This document shows, in pieces, positions 29,739 to 39,161 of a DNA stretch of 64,000 nucleotides. The DNA comes from Acinetobacter lanii (GTDB taxonomy: Bacteria > Pseudomonadota > Gammaproteobacteria > Pseudomonadales > Moraxellaceae). The notes under the pieces are model-generated. The model was not told where the DNA came from, ran no database searches, and was given only the letters and a program-made list of their open reading frames with translations. The stretch spans positions 3,038,001 through 3,102,000 of the forward strand of contig NZ_CP049916.1 in NCBI RefSeq assembly GCF_011578285.1, read 5' to 3'. The translations under genes were made by a program, and so were the position numbers. Positions within the stretch are counted from its first letter, which is position 1. Every line of letters starts with the position of its first letter.

Positions 29739-30223
29739 GGAGTCATCTCAGCGCTACAGCTTTAGGTTTAAACAATATCTTTTTTCAATGACGACTAAAG
29801 CACCCGACGAACGCTTAAGCTTCATCGCGTGCTTGAGTGAGATATTTGCATGTTTAACTATGCTATCAGCAATGGATCGTCGATCGAAGGAATTGCAGAA
29901 ATTACCTTGAAAATTTGTTAAAATCCGTCAAGGCCATTCAAAATCATCAATTGGTCGAGTTGACAATTCATCATTAGATATTTAGGTGGGGTATTTTTTC
30001 AAACAATCCCTCATTAGTCAATCTAAATATCTTAATATGATAATTTATAAAATTTTATTTATCTAATGGTAGTATTTTTACCATCTATTCTCAATCCTTC
30101 TGATTGAATTTAGCCAAATAAAATAACCGAGCGCTTGCTCTTTTTCGAACCATATCTGGTCGTTTTTTGATATAAACTACAGATGATTCTCTTTCATCTC
30201 TCTTTTCTTTTTTGCAGGTAATT
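29739..30223. other. Intergenic region between FUSC pump and IclR regulator
   Basis: 485 bases without a credible gene, AT-rich in the right half. It holds a perfect 10-bp inverted repeat with a 37-base gap (listed separately) and the short inverted repeat ATGGTA/TACCAT near 30065-30085. It must hold the two divergent promoters, but I could not place -35/-10 pairs with confidence. Confidence 0.6.
29976..30032. repeat. Spaced inverted repeat, possible regulator site
   Basis: AGATATTTAG (29976-29985) has its exact reverse complement CTAAATATCT at 30023-30032. It lies midway between divergent efflux and IclR genes. Each arm is also preceded by related TCATTAG sequence. It could be a looped operator or an RNA hairpin. 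Confidence 0.5.
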
Positions 30224-30988
30224 ATGGCGCTTTCTAGTTTTGGTAAGATTCTCACCGTTTTAGATTTATTTTCGGTCGACCGTCCTATCATAAATGTAGA
30301 TCTGATTAGCCAAGAATTGGGCCTTTCTACACCAACAAGCTACCGTTATTTAAAAGAATTGGTTTCTGCTGAATTACTACAACGCATCAGCGGTACCTCA
30401 GGCGACTACACTTTAGGCTCTAAAATCGCGGTTTTAGATTATATTTCTCGCAGTACCGACCCCTTGGTGCAAATCAGTATTCCGTTCATGCGTCAAATTG
30501 TGGAACGCACTGAATTTAGCTGCATTTTAAGTCATCTCAATCATGACTTCTGTATTGATTTACATCACGAATACTACAAAGACGTGAAACTGCTGTCTTA
30601 TGGTCGGGGTTCACCGCGTCCGATTTTTATGGGGGCTTCACCAAAAACCATCGTGTCGCATTTTTCCAAACAAAAGTTACTGCATTACTACGGTCGTTTT
30701 TCCAACCATCTAAAAGAGATCGGTTTTGCTGAAGATGAGCATGAATTTTTCATCAAAATGAAAAAGATCAAAAAACAAGGTCATTATTTTTCCAAAGGTG
30801 AACTTGATCCCAATGTCGCGGCGCTATCTGTCCCTATCAAATACTCACCTAAAGAAGCGCCACTGGCTTTGACCTTACTCGCCACCAAAAACCGCTTTGA
30901 ATTTGTTAATCAAGAGAAGTTAGTAGAAATCTTGCAAGAAAATGCAGCATTGATTGAAAAAGAATTCGCTGCGTTATCTCAGGATTAG
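30224..30988 (+). CDS. IclR-family transcriptional regulator
   Basis: 254 residues. An N-terminal winged helix (~3-65, with LSTPTSYRYLKELVSAELL as recognition region) is followed by an IclR effector domain (~80-250). The start at 30224 is preceded by AGG seven bases upstream; TTG 30212 is less likely. IclR proteins commonly bind aromatic or short organic acids. Its place opposite an AaeAB-like pump suggests it controls that operon. Family is clear, target is inferred. Confidence 0.82.
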   Translation: MALSSFGKILTVLDLFSVDRPIINVDLISQELGLSTPTSYRYLKELVSAELLQRISGTSGDYTLGSKIAVLDYISRSTDPLVQISIPFMRQIVERTEFSCILSHLNHDFCIDLHHEYYKDVKLLSYGRGSPRPIFMGASPKTIVSHFSKQKLLHYYGRFSNHLKEIGFAEDEHEFFIKMKKIKKQGHYFSKGELDPNVAALSVPIKYSPKEAPLALTLLATKNRFEFVNQEKLVEILQENAALIEKEFAALSQD

Positions 30989-31063
30989 GTCAGAAAGTGA
31001 AATGACCCAAACCTCATCATGGTTCAGTATTGTTCATGCATGGTTGGTATCTTGGGCATCCTG

Positions 31064-31708
31064 TTAGCTTTCAGCCCTTTTGGCATCTTGATAAAAATAG
31101 CGAAAGGTCAGATTAATTCTAGGCGCTAACACGCGGGTAGATTTGGCCAACATATGTTTCCAATAGCGCTGGGTCTGCCCTTTCATCACAATCAATTGAC
31201 CACTGTGCAACATTAAATCGACCGTTTGCTTTTGAGTTTTATGTTTAAAACGAAATTTACGGCTTGCGCCTAGGCTTAACGATGCAATCACGGTTTCACG
31301 CTCAGGCGACCTTAAACTGGCTTCATCATCACTGTGCCAACCCATAGCTTGCTGTCCGTTTTCATATAAATTGGCTAAACAAGAATTAAAAACCTGTCCG
31401 GTTTCAGCTTCCACCTGTTGTTTTAAGGCCAATAGCAATGGATTCCACAGATGCGCTTGTTTGGCCATGCCTGAATAATGGTAGTGATAGTCTTGATCGC
31501 CATACCATGCGATTTTGCGCGCTGTTTTAAAATATTTACCATACAATAAGACTTCATCCTGTTGCCATGCCAAATACCGGTAAAAATAATCAAAGTACTG
31601 CTGTGCCTGATCAGCATCTAAAATCAAACCACAGTCTTCTACCTCGCCATCAAACGGCAATAGATTTGGATTCGGTTCAGGGGCAAATAAGTCGAAATTC
31701 ATAGTCAT
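31064..31708 (-). CDS. AlkB-like 2-oxoglutarate/Fe(II) dioxygenase
   Basis: 214 residues. Iron ligands H125 and D127 (GWHSDDE) and H185 (WKHML), and 2-oxoglutarate-binding R197 and R203 (RINLTFR) are in place. The nucleotide-lid region YHYSG and the ERETVIASLSLGASRKFRFKHK block match the ALKBH2/3-like branch, which removes methyl groups from DNA or RNA bases. Single gene. Starts at 31708 or 31702 are both possible, neither with a strong ribosome binding site; TTG 31723 is unlikely. Confidence 0.88.
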   Translation of the reverse strand: MTMNFDLFAPEPNPNLLPFDGEVEDCGLILDADQAQQYFDYFYRYLAWQQDEVLLYGKYFKTARKIAWYGDQDYHYHYSGMAKQAHLWNPLLLALKQQVEAETGQVFNSCLANLYENGQQAMGWHSDDEASLRSPERETVIASLSLGASRKFRFKHKTQKQTVDLMLHSGQLIVMKGQTQRYWKHMLAKSTRVLAPRINLTFRYFYQDAKRAES

Positions 31709-31836
31709 TTTCGTGATCAGCAAGCATTTATTTTAAAGCAAATCTAAAGTTCACAATTTGAAACATTGTATATGCTTGTGAGCCTGCCTTTACAGGCATA
31801 GACTGTCACTCATTCTCACAATAAAAACAAACGCTT

Positions 31837-33639
31837 ATGAACCTATGGCAATTGTTTCAAAAACTTAAACCCTTTGTACGTCCCTATAAATTGTTGGTCA
31901 TCGCCACCTTATTGTTAACCCTTGTTGGCTCACTCACCGCACAGGTCAATGCACTGACCTTGCAATATGCGGTAGACAGCATCAATAAACTGGTAGAAGC
32001 CGGCAAAGGACTCGATGCTGGTTGGCATATTTTAATCACCATTACCGCGATTTTATTGGGTAAAGAAATCATCAATGCCATCGTGCAATTTGGGCAAAAA
32101 TTTTATGGTGAAAAACTGCGCATTTTGGTGTCTCAAGACTTGGCGCAAGACATCATTGAGAAATTCCTCAAGTATCGCTTGGCGTTTTTCAATCAAGACA
32201 ACAACCAAGCTGGTAAATTGCAAACCCGTATTGACCGAGGCATTGGCTCTTTAACCCGTTTGGTGCAAATTTTCTTTATCGATATTTTGCCGTTATTTAC
32301 CAGTGCCCTTGTGGCTTTGGGCCTGATGTTTTATGCCAATGTCTATGTCGGTTTAGTGGCTTTAAGTATCGTGCCAATTTACTTCTGGTTGACCTATAAA
32401 CAAGCACAAAAACTGGGCAGTTGGCGCCGTAATCTGCGTGATGGTCGTGAGAAAAAAAGTCAGGGTATTTTGGGCATCATTAACTCAATTACTGTGATCA
32501 AATCGTTTAACCGTGAGTCGATTGAATCTGAAAAACAACTCAAGTTACAACGCGAGTTAACCCACAATCAAATGCAAACCCGCCAAACCAGTTTTGTTTT
32601 TGACGGCGTCAAAACCTTTATTGAGCAAATCGGGATTGTACTGATCATTATTTTGACGGCGTATTTCGTACTCGATGGTCAGATGAGTATCGGCATGATC
32701 ATGTATCACGTGTTGTTATTCAACAACGTGTCTGCGCCGATTCGTTCATTACATCGCATTTATGATGAAATTAACGATGCCATGATCTATTCAGAAAGCT
32801 TCTTTCAAATTTCAGAAGCCGATCATGAAATCGAAACCAGTGGTACGGAAAAACCACAAGTTCAGGGTCGTTTTGAACTGAAAAATGTCGACTTCACTTA
32901 CCCGAATGGCTTTAAAGCCTTGCACGATATCAATATGAGCATTCGCCCCAATAAAATCACTGCATTGGTCGGTTTATCTGGTGCCGGTAAATCAACCTTG
33001 ATCAGTCTGTTAGATAAATTCTTTGAGCCTGATTCAGGACAAATTTTATTGGATGGTGTCAATATCCAAGACATGGACACGCAGTATTTACGTGATCATA
33101 TTGGTTTGGTGTTGCAAAAAAACCATATTTTCCAAGGTTCAATCTTTGAAAATATTCGCTATGGTAAAACCGATGCCAGTTTGCAAGATGTGCAAGAAGC
33201 AGCACGTAAAGCCTCGATTCATGAGCAAATTTTACAATTGCCTCAAGGTTATGACGCCGATGCATTGATGCTCTCCGGCGGTCAACAACAGCGTATTGCG
33301 TTGGCCCGTATGTTCCTGAAAAATCCACCGATCATTTTCTTGGATGAACCGACTGCAAGTCTCGATGCGATTGCCTCTGAACAGATCAAACAAAGTTTGG
33401 ATCAAATCAAACAAGGTCGTACCGTGATTATGATTTCACATAGCTTGTCGCAAATCATTGATGCGGACTACACCTATGTGATGAAAGAAGGTCGGATTGT
33501 GGAGCATGGTGAACATGATGCGCTGTATCACCAAGAAGGGACCTATAAAGAAATTTTCGATGCGATGGCGAAGAGCCTAAACATTGAAAAAATCGCGCGT
33601 ACGTTTGAGGATGATGCGGAGGAAGAAACCCATAGCTAA
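31837..33639 (+). CDS. ABC exporter, fused permease and ATPase (MsbA/MDR type)
   Basis: 600 residues. Six membrane helices at ~15-330, then the nucleotide-binding domain: Walker A GLSGAGKST, Q-loop LVLQKNHIF, signature LSGGQQQR, Walker B IIFLDEPTASLD and the switch His in ISHSLS. It is a half-transporter that would dimerise and export lipid, peptide or drug. The substrate is not clear. The gene is alone, without an adaptor or outer-membrane partner. It is less close to MsbA than the housekeeping copy would be, as far as I can judge by eye. Confidence 0.9.
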   Translation: MNLWQLFQKLKPFVRPYKLLVIATLLLTLVGSLTAQVNALTLQYAVDSINKLVEAGKGLDAGWHILITITAILLGKEIINAIVQFGQKFYGEKLRILVSQDLAQDIIEKFLKYRLAFFNQDNNQAGKLQTRIDRGIGSLTRLVQIFFIDILPLFTSALVALGLMFYANVYVGLVALSIVPIYFWLTYKQAQKLGSWRRNLRDGREKKSQGILGIINSITVIKSFNRESIESEKQLKLQRELTHNQMQTRQTSFVFDGVKTFIEQIGIVLIIILTAYFVLDGQMSIGMIMYHVLLFNNVSAPIRSLHRIYDEINDAMIYSESFFQISEADHEIETSGTEKPQVQGRFELKNVDFTYPNGFKALHDINMSIRPNKITALVGLSGAGKSTLISLLDKFFEPDSGQILLDGVNIQDMDTQYLRDHIGLVLQKNHIFQGSIFENIRYGKTDASLQDVQEAARKASIHEQILQLPQGYDADALMLSGGQQQRIALARMFLKNPPIIFLDEPTASLDAIASEQIKQSLDQIKQGRTVIMISHSLSQIIDADYTYVMKEGRIVEHGEHDALYHQEGTYKEIFDAMAKSLNIEKIARTFEDDAEEETHS

Positions 33640-33728
33640 AAATGACTTGTGCAATGAAGAACAAAACAAGGGTTTTGGAACTCCATCCAACCTAAAATCT
33701 TAACCACAATTCAATTCACAATAAACCT

Positions 33729-33763
33729 TCCCTCTCCTTAAAAAGGAGAGGGTTAGGGAGAGG
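33729..33763. repeat. REP-like extragenic palindrome
   Basis: CCCTCTCCTT (33730-33739) pairs with AAGGAGAGGG (33743-33752), followed by TTAGGGAGAGG. This sequence style is common as a dispersed extragenic palindrome in many proteobacteria. It lies between the ABC gene and its terminator. Confidence 0.55.
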
Positions 33764-33780
33764 ATGTAATAAACGTTCAG

Positions 33781-33820
33781 CCATAAAAAAAAGCCCCAAT
33801 CTCGGGGCTTTTTTTTATGG
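33781..33820. terminator. Strong bidirectional terminator
   Basis: A 17-bp perfect stem, with arm ends AAGCCCC and GGGGCTT, spans 33781-33797 and 33804-33820 and carries A- and T-runs within it. It separates the ABC gene (+) from pgsA (-). Confidence 0.92.
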
Positions 33821-33825
33821 CCTGA

Positions 33826-34413
33826 TTAAGGCTGTTTTAAATACGGCCACGCCGCTTTTAAATAAATAAACATCGACCACAGGGTCAGAATCACAGCAGT
33901 ATATAGCAGTGCATAAGCCAACATTTCAAGCGGTTGCCAGTTCAACAAGAACACTGAAATCGCAATCATTTGAAAGGCCGTTTTATATTTACCTACAGTC
34001 GATACTGCAACATTAGTCCGCGCACCCAGTTCAGCCATCCATTCACGCAAAGCGGATACGGTAATTTCACGTGAAATAATCACAATCGCAGCAAAAGCCA
34101 TCGAAATTGACGGTTGCCATTGCACCAAAACAATCAGCGCTGCTGCAACCATTAACTTATCGGCCACGGGGTCTAAAAAGCGCCCAAAAGCGGAAGTTTG
34201 ATTTAATGTTCGTGCCAAATAGCCATCAAACCAATCGGTAATCGCAGCCACAACAAAAATGCCAGTCAAAATAATATGACGGGTCATACTGCCTTCATGA
34301 CCACTCACGCCGATTGCCGGTGGCCAATAGGAAATAATCAAAAAAACAGGAATTAACGCAATTCGAGCTAGCGTCAAGATATTTGGAATATTCAGGATAC
34401 GACCTGTAGTCAT
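33826..34413 (-). CDS. pgsA: CDP-diacylglycerol-glycerol-3-phosphate 3-phosphatidyltransferase
   Basis: 195 residues, integral membrane enzyme of phosphatidylglycerol synthesis. The CDP-alcohol phosphotransferase motif is complete: DG at DWFDGYLAR, then GRFLDPVADK, giving D-G-x2-A-R-x8-G-x3-D-x3-D. Four to six hydrophobic segments. ATG 34413 is preferred over GTG 34419, giving MTTGRILNIPN. The convergent ABC gene shares the terminator. Confidence 0.95.
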   Translation of the reverse strand: MTTGRILNIPNILTLARIALIPVFLIISYWPPAIGVSGHEGSMTRHIILTGIFVVAAITDWFDGYLARTLNQTSAFGRFLDPVADKLMVAAALIVLVQWQPSISMAFAAIVIISREITVSALREWMAELGARTNVAVSTVGKYKTAFQMIAISVFLLNWQPLEMLAYALLYTAVILTLWSMFIYLKAAWPYLKQP

Positions 34414-34518
34414 AGACACCGCCAGTTTGTCCCCTATTGTCTCTAGATCGACAATAAAAACTTGAGCTTTAATTGGGTTTAATGCGCTTACTTTAAACGA
34501 TTCATACCCAACTGTCGA

Positions 34519-35310
34519 CTAGGCAAATACGGTAACTGTTTGCCTAGAAATCGCAATTAATTGATTATTTTGATCCCAAATATGTGCATATTCAGTTGCA
34601 TAGCCATGTTCAGCATAATCGGTGAATACTTTATATTTAAACCAATCTAAACGTTGAAACTTCACAGAATCCAATAGTGTCACATGCCATGACAGTGAGC
34701 TACCCGGCGCAGGCACCTTCAATACTGGAAATGCACCTGCCGGCCAAATATCTAACAGCGCTAAAAACTCAGGCGTAGACATTGCCCCTTGACCAAATTT
34801 TTCAGTAAATCTAAACCATCCACCAAAGTCAGGCTGTACACTGCCTGAACAGGGATACGCCCCTTCCGCCCATGCCAAATCAAAATTTTGGTAACACTGT
34901 GGCATCAATTGGTTATGCGGAATAATCAGCAACTCTTCGGGCTTTGGATAATCCGGTGCAGCACGTTGCTGTTGAATATTCAGCACCGATTCCCGCTCCA
35001 AACCAAAGCTCGCCAATAAGATACTCATCACGGCGTCATCTTGCCAAACCCGAGCTTCAACCGTGGTCACCGACTTACCCTGTCTTAAAATTTCCACCGT
35101 AACTTTCACGGGTTTTTCTTGTACCGGTGCGACAAAACTCACACTGGTACTGAGCAAGCGTTTACTCGGATCATTGACCGCCAAGATCGCTTTATGCAAC
35201 ATCATGGCGGTAGACAGTCCACCAAAAATGGTGCGTCCTTGTAACCATCCTTTGGGAATATCCACCCACTCTTGTTGTTCAAGATCTGCAAATAATTGCG
35301 TCAAAGACAT
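34519..35310 (-). CDS. TesB-like double-hotdog acyl-CoA thioesterase
   Basis: 263 residues, two hotdog domains (~20-110 and ~150-260). Visible family features are IFGGLSTAMMLHKA near the N-terminus, TVEARVWQDD, and a C-terminal DYAEHGYATEYAHIWDQNNQLIA, which carries the Asp-containing second-half motif. These enzymes hydrolyse acyl-CoA. Physiological acyl chain is unknown. Single gene between pgsA and uvrC. Confidence 0.82.
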   Translation of the reverse strand: MSLTQLFADLEQQEWVDIPKGWLQGRTIFGGLSTAMMLHKAILAVNDPSKRLLSTSVSFVAPVQEKPVKVTVEILRQGKSVTTVEARVWQDDAVMSILLASFGLERESVLNIQQQRAAPDYPKPEELLIIPHNQLMPQCYQNFDLAWAEGAYPCSGSVQPDFGGWFRFTEKFGQGAMSTPEFLALLDIWPAGAFPVLKVPAPGSSLSWHVTLLDSVKFQRLDWFKYKVFTDYAEHGYATEYAHIWDQNNQLIAISRQTVTVFA

Positions 35311-35481
35311 CCGGCTTACTCAGTTTAAACTTTTGCTTCGAGCATGCAGATTTTTAATACAGAGGTAAATGATCAATGACCCATCGGTCAATGAGCATTT
35401 TAGCAAATCGTACCTCGTTCATGGTTAAAGAGACTTGTCAGCATGAGCCACGCCGTTATTTAAAATAAACTAGAGCGACAC

Positions 35482-37281
35482 TTACTCATGCAACACTTTA
35501 TAAATGGTTCTCGCCATCACGTCGCCTAAGCCGGGCACCAGTTTCAAATCATGTTCTGAGGCTTTCAGCACGCCTTGAATCCCACCAAAATGGGTCAATA
35601 AATCACGCCGACGTTTTGGGCCTAAACCGGGAATCGCCTCTAACACCGATTGTCCACGGCGTTTATCTCGTTTGGCACGATGTTTGGTAATCGCAAAACG
35701 ATGTGCTTCATCTCGAACTTGTTGAATCAGATGCAAGGCTTTATGGTCTTCAGGCAACTGAATCTTGGTACCATCGGTAAAATGCAAAGTTTCTAAGCCG
35801 GGTTTACGCCCCTCACCTTTCGACACCCCAACCATAAATGCTTCAAGCCCCAAGTCTTTCATCACATCCATCGCCATATGTAATTGCCCTTTACCACCAT
35901 CGATCAACAGCAAATCAGGCAACATGGCTTTTTTATAACGGCGGGTTAAGGCTTGACGCATGGCCGCATAGTCATCGCCACCGGTAATGTCTTCAATCGC
36001 AAACTGACGATAATCCCGTTTACGAATGCCGCCACTGTCAAAGACGACACAAGAGGCAATAGTCGCTTCCCCCATGGTATGCGAAATATCAAAACACTCG
36101 ATCCGATCTATCGGACGCCCCACCACTTGTTCAAGCTGATGAAAGCGCTCATTCAGCTCAAAATGATTGGCCAACTGCCCTTTAATCGAATGTTGGACAT
36201 TCATGCTGGCAAGCTCAAGCCATTCCGCACGCGTTTCACGGACTTTGTGTTTAATCTGAATTTTCTTCTCAAAGTGTTGTTGTAGTGCCTGTTCTAAATC
36301 AGTACGATCCGGCACCTCAACATTCACAATCAGCTCGGTCGGAATCTCATCGGCGACTTGGAAGTAAAAATTGGCGATAAAGTCCGACAGCATCTGCCCC
36401 AAATCATCCCCAATCATATCGGGGAAATAGCTTTTGCCACCGAGCATTTTCCCGTTACGCACATGCATGATTTGTACACAAGTCACACCGGCTTGATGCG
36501 CAATCGCTAGAATATCCGCTTCACCTTTGAGCTTATAAATCGCCTGCTGCGCCTGTACATCACGAAGTAATGCCATACGGTCACGGAAAAACACGGCTTT
36601 TTCAAACTCTAAAGCTTCGGCTGCCGCTTCCATTTTGGAAATCAGTTCTTGATTCAACTCTTTGGTATCGCCCTGCAAAAAGCGAATCGAGTTATCGACA
36701 TCTTCTTTATAGTCTTCTGGAGAAATCAGCCCGACACACGGCGCTGAACAGCGTTTGATTTGATACTGCAAACATGGACGCTTACGCTGAGCAAAATAAC
36801 TGTTTTCACATTGGCGTACATTAAACAATTTTTGCAGCACGAGTAGCGTGTCTCGCGCATTATACGCACTTGGATAAGGTCCAAAAAACTTACCGACTTG
36901 ATGCTTCCCTTTGCCCCGACCCGACGCAATGCGTGGATAAGGTTTATCCGCTGAGACAAAAATATAAACATAGGATTTATCATCCCGCAGCATAATGTTA
37001 TACGGCGGACGATGCAGTTTAATCAGGTTTTGTTCGAGCAATAATGCTTCGGTTTCAGAACGCACCACCAAAGTTTCGATGTCGTAAATCCGTGCCACTA
37101 AGGCTTGGGTTTTTGGGTGCTCAAGGGTTTTGACAAAGTAACTCGAGACACGATTTTTCAGATTTTTGGCTTTCCCGACATACAACAATTCACCGTCTTT
37201 GCCGAGCATGCGATACACCCCCGGCAAGGTGGTCATATTGGCTAAAATCTTTTCAATATTGTCTCGTGCGTTTTCGTTCAC
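35482..37281 (-). CDS. uvrC: Excinuclease ABC subunit C
   Basis: 599 residues, start GTG with AGGA five bases before it. UvrC makes both incisions in nucleotide excision repair. Order: GIY-YIG domain (~15-95, LPGVYRML and [14 protein letters not shown]), Cys-rich stretch (CENS...[13 protein letters not shown]), UVR motif near 205, RNase H-like endonuclease domain (~385-530, [10 protein letters not shown] and LIDGGKGQL), and a helix-hairpin-helix pair ([22 protein letters not shown]) at the end. Confidence 0.97.
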   Translation of the reverse strand: MNENARDNIEKILANMTTLPGVYRMLGKDGELLYVGKAKNLKNRVSSYFVKTLEHPKTQALVARIYDIETLVVRSETEALLLEQNLIKLHRPPYNIMLRDDKSYVYIFVSADKPYPRIASGRGKGKHQVGKFFGPYPSAYNARDTLLVLQKLFNVRQCENSYFAQRKRPCLQYQIKRCSAPCVGLISPEDYKEDVDNSIRFLQGDTKELNQELISKMEAAAEALEFEKAVFFRDRMALLRDVQAQQAIYKLKGEADILAIAHQAGVTCVQIMHVRNGKMLGGKSYFPDMIGDDLGQMLSDFIANFYFQVADEIPTELIVNVEVPDRTDLEQALQQHFEKKIQIKHKVRETRAEWLELASMNVQHSIKGQLANHFELNERFHQLEQVVGRPIDRIECFDISHTMGEATIASCVVFDSGGIRKRDYRQFAIEDITGGDDYAAMRQALTRRYKKAMLPDLLLIDGGKGQLHMAMDVMKDLGLEAFMVGVSKGEGRKPGLETLHFTDGTKIQLPEDHKALHLIQQVRDEAHRFAITKHRAKRDKRRGQSVLEAIPGLGPKRRRDLLTHFGGIQGVLKASEHDLKLVPGLGDVMARTIYKVLHE

Positions 37282-37465
37282 ATTGATCCTAAATCAAAGC
37301 AGAAGGGTTGTCTCATAATGTGATGGTTTATCGAACATTTTCAAGGTAATTTGAGTCTTATTGTGCATCAGAACATTGCAACGATCATTTTATTGCTAAA
37401 AGCTCTCAATTCACGCCAATGATTTTGCTATGCTGAAATCATCTGCTGATTTGAGATCGAAACGG

Positions 37466-38509
37466 ATGACCACCAATCCAGCACTTCATATCGTGAAGCC
37501 TCAGACCTCCTCACAACACCCTGCTGAACGTCAGCGCTTGATTGGACAGCCACGTTTTCATTTCGATCCGCAACAGGTCATGCAACTTTTGAAACAACGC
37601 ATTATTGGACAAGATGCAGCATTGGCTGAAATTGAAAAAATGCTGAATGTGGTCAAAGCTGATTTCTCTAGTCCCGAACGTCCATTGTCCGTGACCTTAA
37701 TGTTGGGTCCAACTGGAGTCGGTAAAACCGAAACGGTGCGTTTAATTGCTGAAGCGATTTACGGTCGCCCCGATGCCTTTTGCCGTATTGATATGAACAC
37801 CTTAGCGCAGGAGCATTATGCCGCGGCTATCACCGGTGCGCCTCCCGGTTACGTGGGGTCTAAAGAGGGTCATAGCCTGTTTGATGAAACCGCCATTGCA
37901 GGCTCACATACCCGTCCGGGTATTGTGCTGTTTGATGAATTGGAAAAAGCCTCTAATGAGGTCATTCGCGGTCTGATGAATGTCTTAGATCGTGGCAAAC
38001 TGACCCTGACCTCGGGTACCAAAACCATCGACTTCACCAACTGTATGATCTTTATGACCAGTAATGTCGGTGCGCAAGCCGCACAGCAATACTTAGATAA
38101 ATTGAATTTCCTGCCGAAAAAAATGCAGGCTCTGTGTCTAAAACGCGTGCCGACCCAAACCATTATTGAAAAGGTCATGCATCGTAAATTCGACCCTGAA
38201 TTTATCAACCGTATTGATCGAACATTGCATTATCAAGCCGTTCAGGATGATGCTTTACCGCGTTTAGTCGAGATTGAACTCGAGAAATTGAATCAACGCT
38301 TACAACATCAAAAACGGACTGTGCATTTGACCGATGCAGCTAAAGCACATTTTTATCAAGGACATGATATTCGTTATGGCGCACGTCATTTGGCGAGAAA
38401 GATGCGGACAGAGTTGGAGCCGATTTTAGCGGTATATTTCTTACAGCAGCCCGAGCAAACTGATTTATATATTGATTTTCAACATAATGCATTAAAGATC
38501 AAAGACTAA
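37466..38509 (+). CDS. Stand-alone ClpA/ClpB-type D2 AAA+ ATPase
   Basis: 347 residues. It corresponds only to the second AAA+ module of Clp/Hsp100 proteins. Walker A GPTGVGKT (81-88), pore loop GYVG (128-131), Walker B VLFDE (154-158), sensor 1 near N200, arginine finger in EFINRID (R249) and sensor 2 GAR (305-307), then the D2-small domain. It lacks the N domain, D1 and the IGL/IGF tripeptide used to dock ClpP. Start 37466 gives MTTNPALH; an upstream ATG at 37430 would add a less plausible 12 residues. It may act as an unfoldase or remodeller on its own. Neighbouring genes are unknown small proteins. Confidence 0.8.
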   Translation: MTTNPALHIVKPQTSSQHPAERQRLIGQPRFHFDPQQVMQLLKQRIIGQDAALAEIEKMLNVVKADFSSPERPLSVTLMLGPTGVGKTETVRLIAEAIYGRPDAFCRIDMNTLAQEHYAAAITGAPPGYVGSKEGHSLFDETAIAGSHTRPGIVLFDELEKASNEVIRGLMNVLDRGKLTLTSGTKTIDFTNCMIFMTSNVGAQAAQQYLDKLNFLPKKMQALCLKRVPTQTIIEKVMHRKFDPEFINRIDRTLHYQAVQDDALPRLVEIELEKLNQRLQHQKRTVHLTDAAKAHFYQGHDIRYGARHLARKMRTELEPILAVYFLQQPEQTDLYIDFQHNALKIKD

Positions 38510-38512
38510 AAC

Positions 38513-38950
38513 CTAATAGATTTGTATTGGTGCAGTAGTGATCCATTCGAAAATTTGACCTTGAGTCACCAAGACATAACTCGAAAGTGAATCTGCATAG
38601 ATCGACTCACTTTCCTGATTAAAATAGCTTAAGAAATGCGTATGCTCTACTTTCATTAACCATGTTTTACCGTCAAGATTTTGATTGGCTAAGGTATGAA
38701 ATGCACACCCCTCTTCAATCATTTTAAATGCCAATACAGCTTCGCACCTTACGGTTTTTTGATCTGCATGAAAGTCCAATACAATATTTAGCACAGAACC
38801 ATCATATTGAAACTCATCGATAGAGGGGATGCGCTGCGCTACATTATGCTCTAATACCGTCCAAGGAGATTGGGTTGTACGCTTGGAATATAAATAGTCC
38901 CGTTCAGGATCGACTCCATCTAACCCCCAACGCTTCAAGAGGCAGATCAA
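38513..38950 (-). CDS. Hypothetical protein, convergent with the Clp-like ATPase
   Basis: Up to 145 residues. No family recognised. Mixed alpha/beta with alternating hydrophobics and a mid-protein block FHADQKTVRCEAVLAFKM. No signal peptide or membrane helix. The longest form starts with TTG 38950 and overlaps the upstream 70-residue gene by 47 bases in another frame, so the true start may be a little further in. It stops three bases beyond the Clp-like gene's stop, on the opposite strand. Confidence 0.55.
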   Translation of the reverse strand: MICLLKRWGLDGVDPERDYLYSKRTTQSPWTVLEHNVAQRIPSIDEFQYDGSVLNIVLDFHADQKTVRCEAVLAFKMIEEGCAFHTLANQNLDGKTWLMKVEHTHFLSYFNQESESIYADSLSSYVLVTQGQIFEWITTAPIQIY

Positions 38951-39116
38951 AGACTTGTGCCTGTTGATGCACTAAAGACATCACTTCATACATGGCCATC
39001 GAATAGCCCAATTCATAGTCATCTTTAAACGCGCCTTGACTTGAATGATCTGCCTTTTCTTTCAGATGAAAACAAAGATCGATAAGAAAAGCATCCCTTT
39101 GCAATGTCGAATTCAT
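38904..39116 (-). CDS. Hypothetical small protein
   Basis: 70 residues, soluble, probably alpha-helical (LIDLCFHLKEKADHSSQG; YELGYSMAMYEVMSLVHQQA). No family recognised. It directly precedes and overlaps the 145-residue gene, so the two may be cotranslated. A frameshift joining both into one gene is an alternative that the sequence alone does not settle. Confidence 0.5.
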   Translation of the reverse strand: MNSTLQRDAFLIDLCFHLKEKADHSSQGAFKDDYELGYSMAMYEVMSLVHQQAQVFDLPLEALGVRWSRS

Positions 39117-39161
39117 CTTTTGTATTCACCTCAAGTATGTGTTCTGCGTACTAAAACTTGT

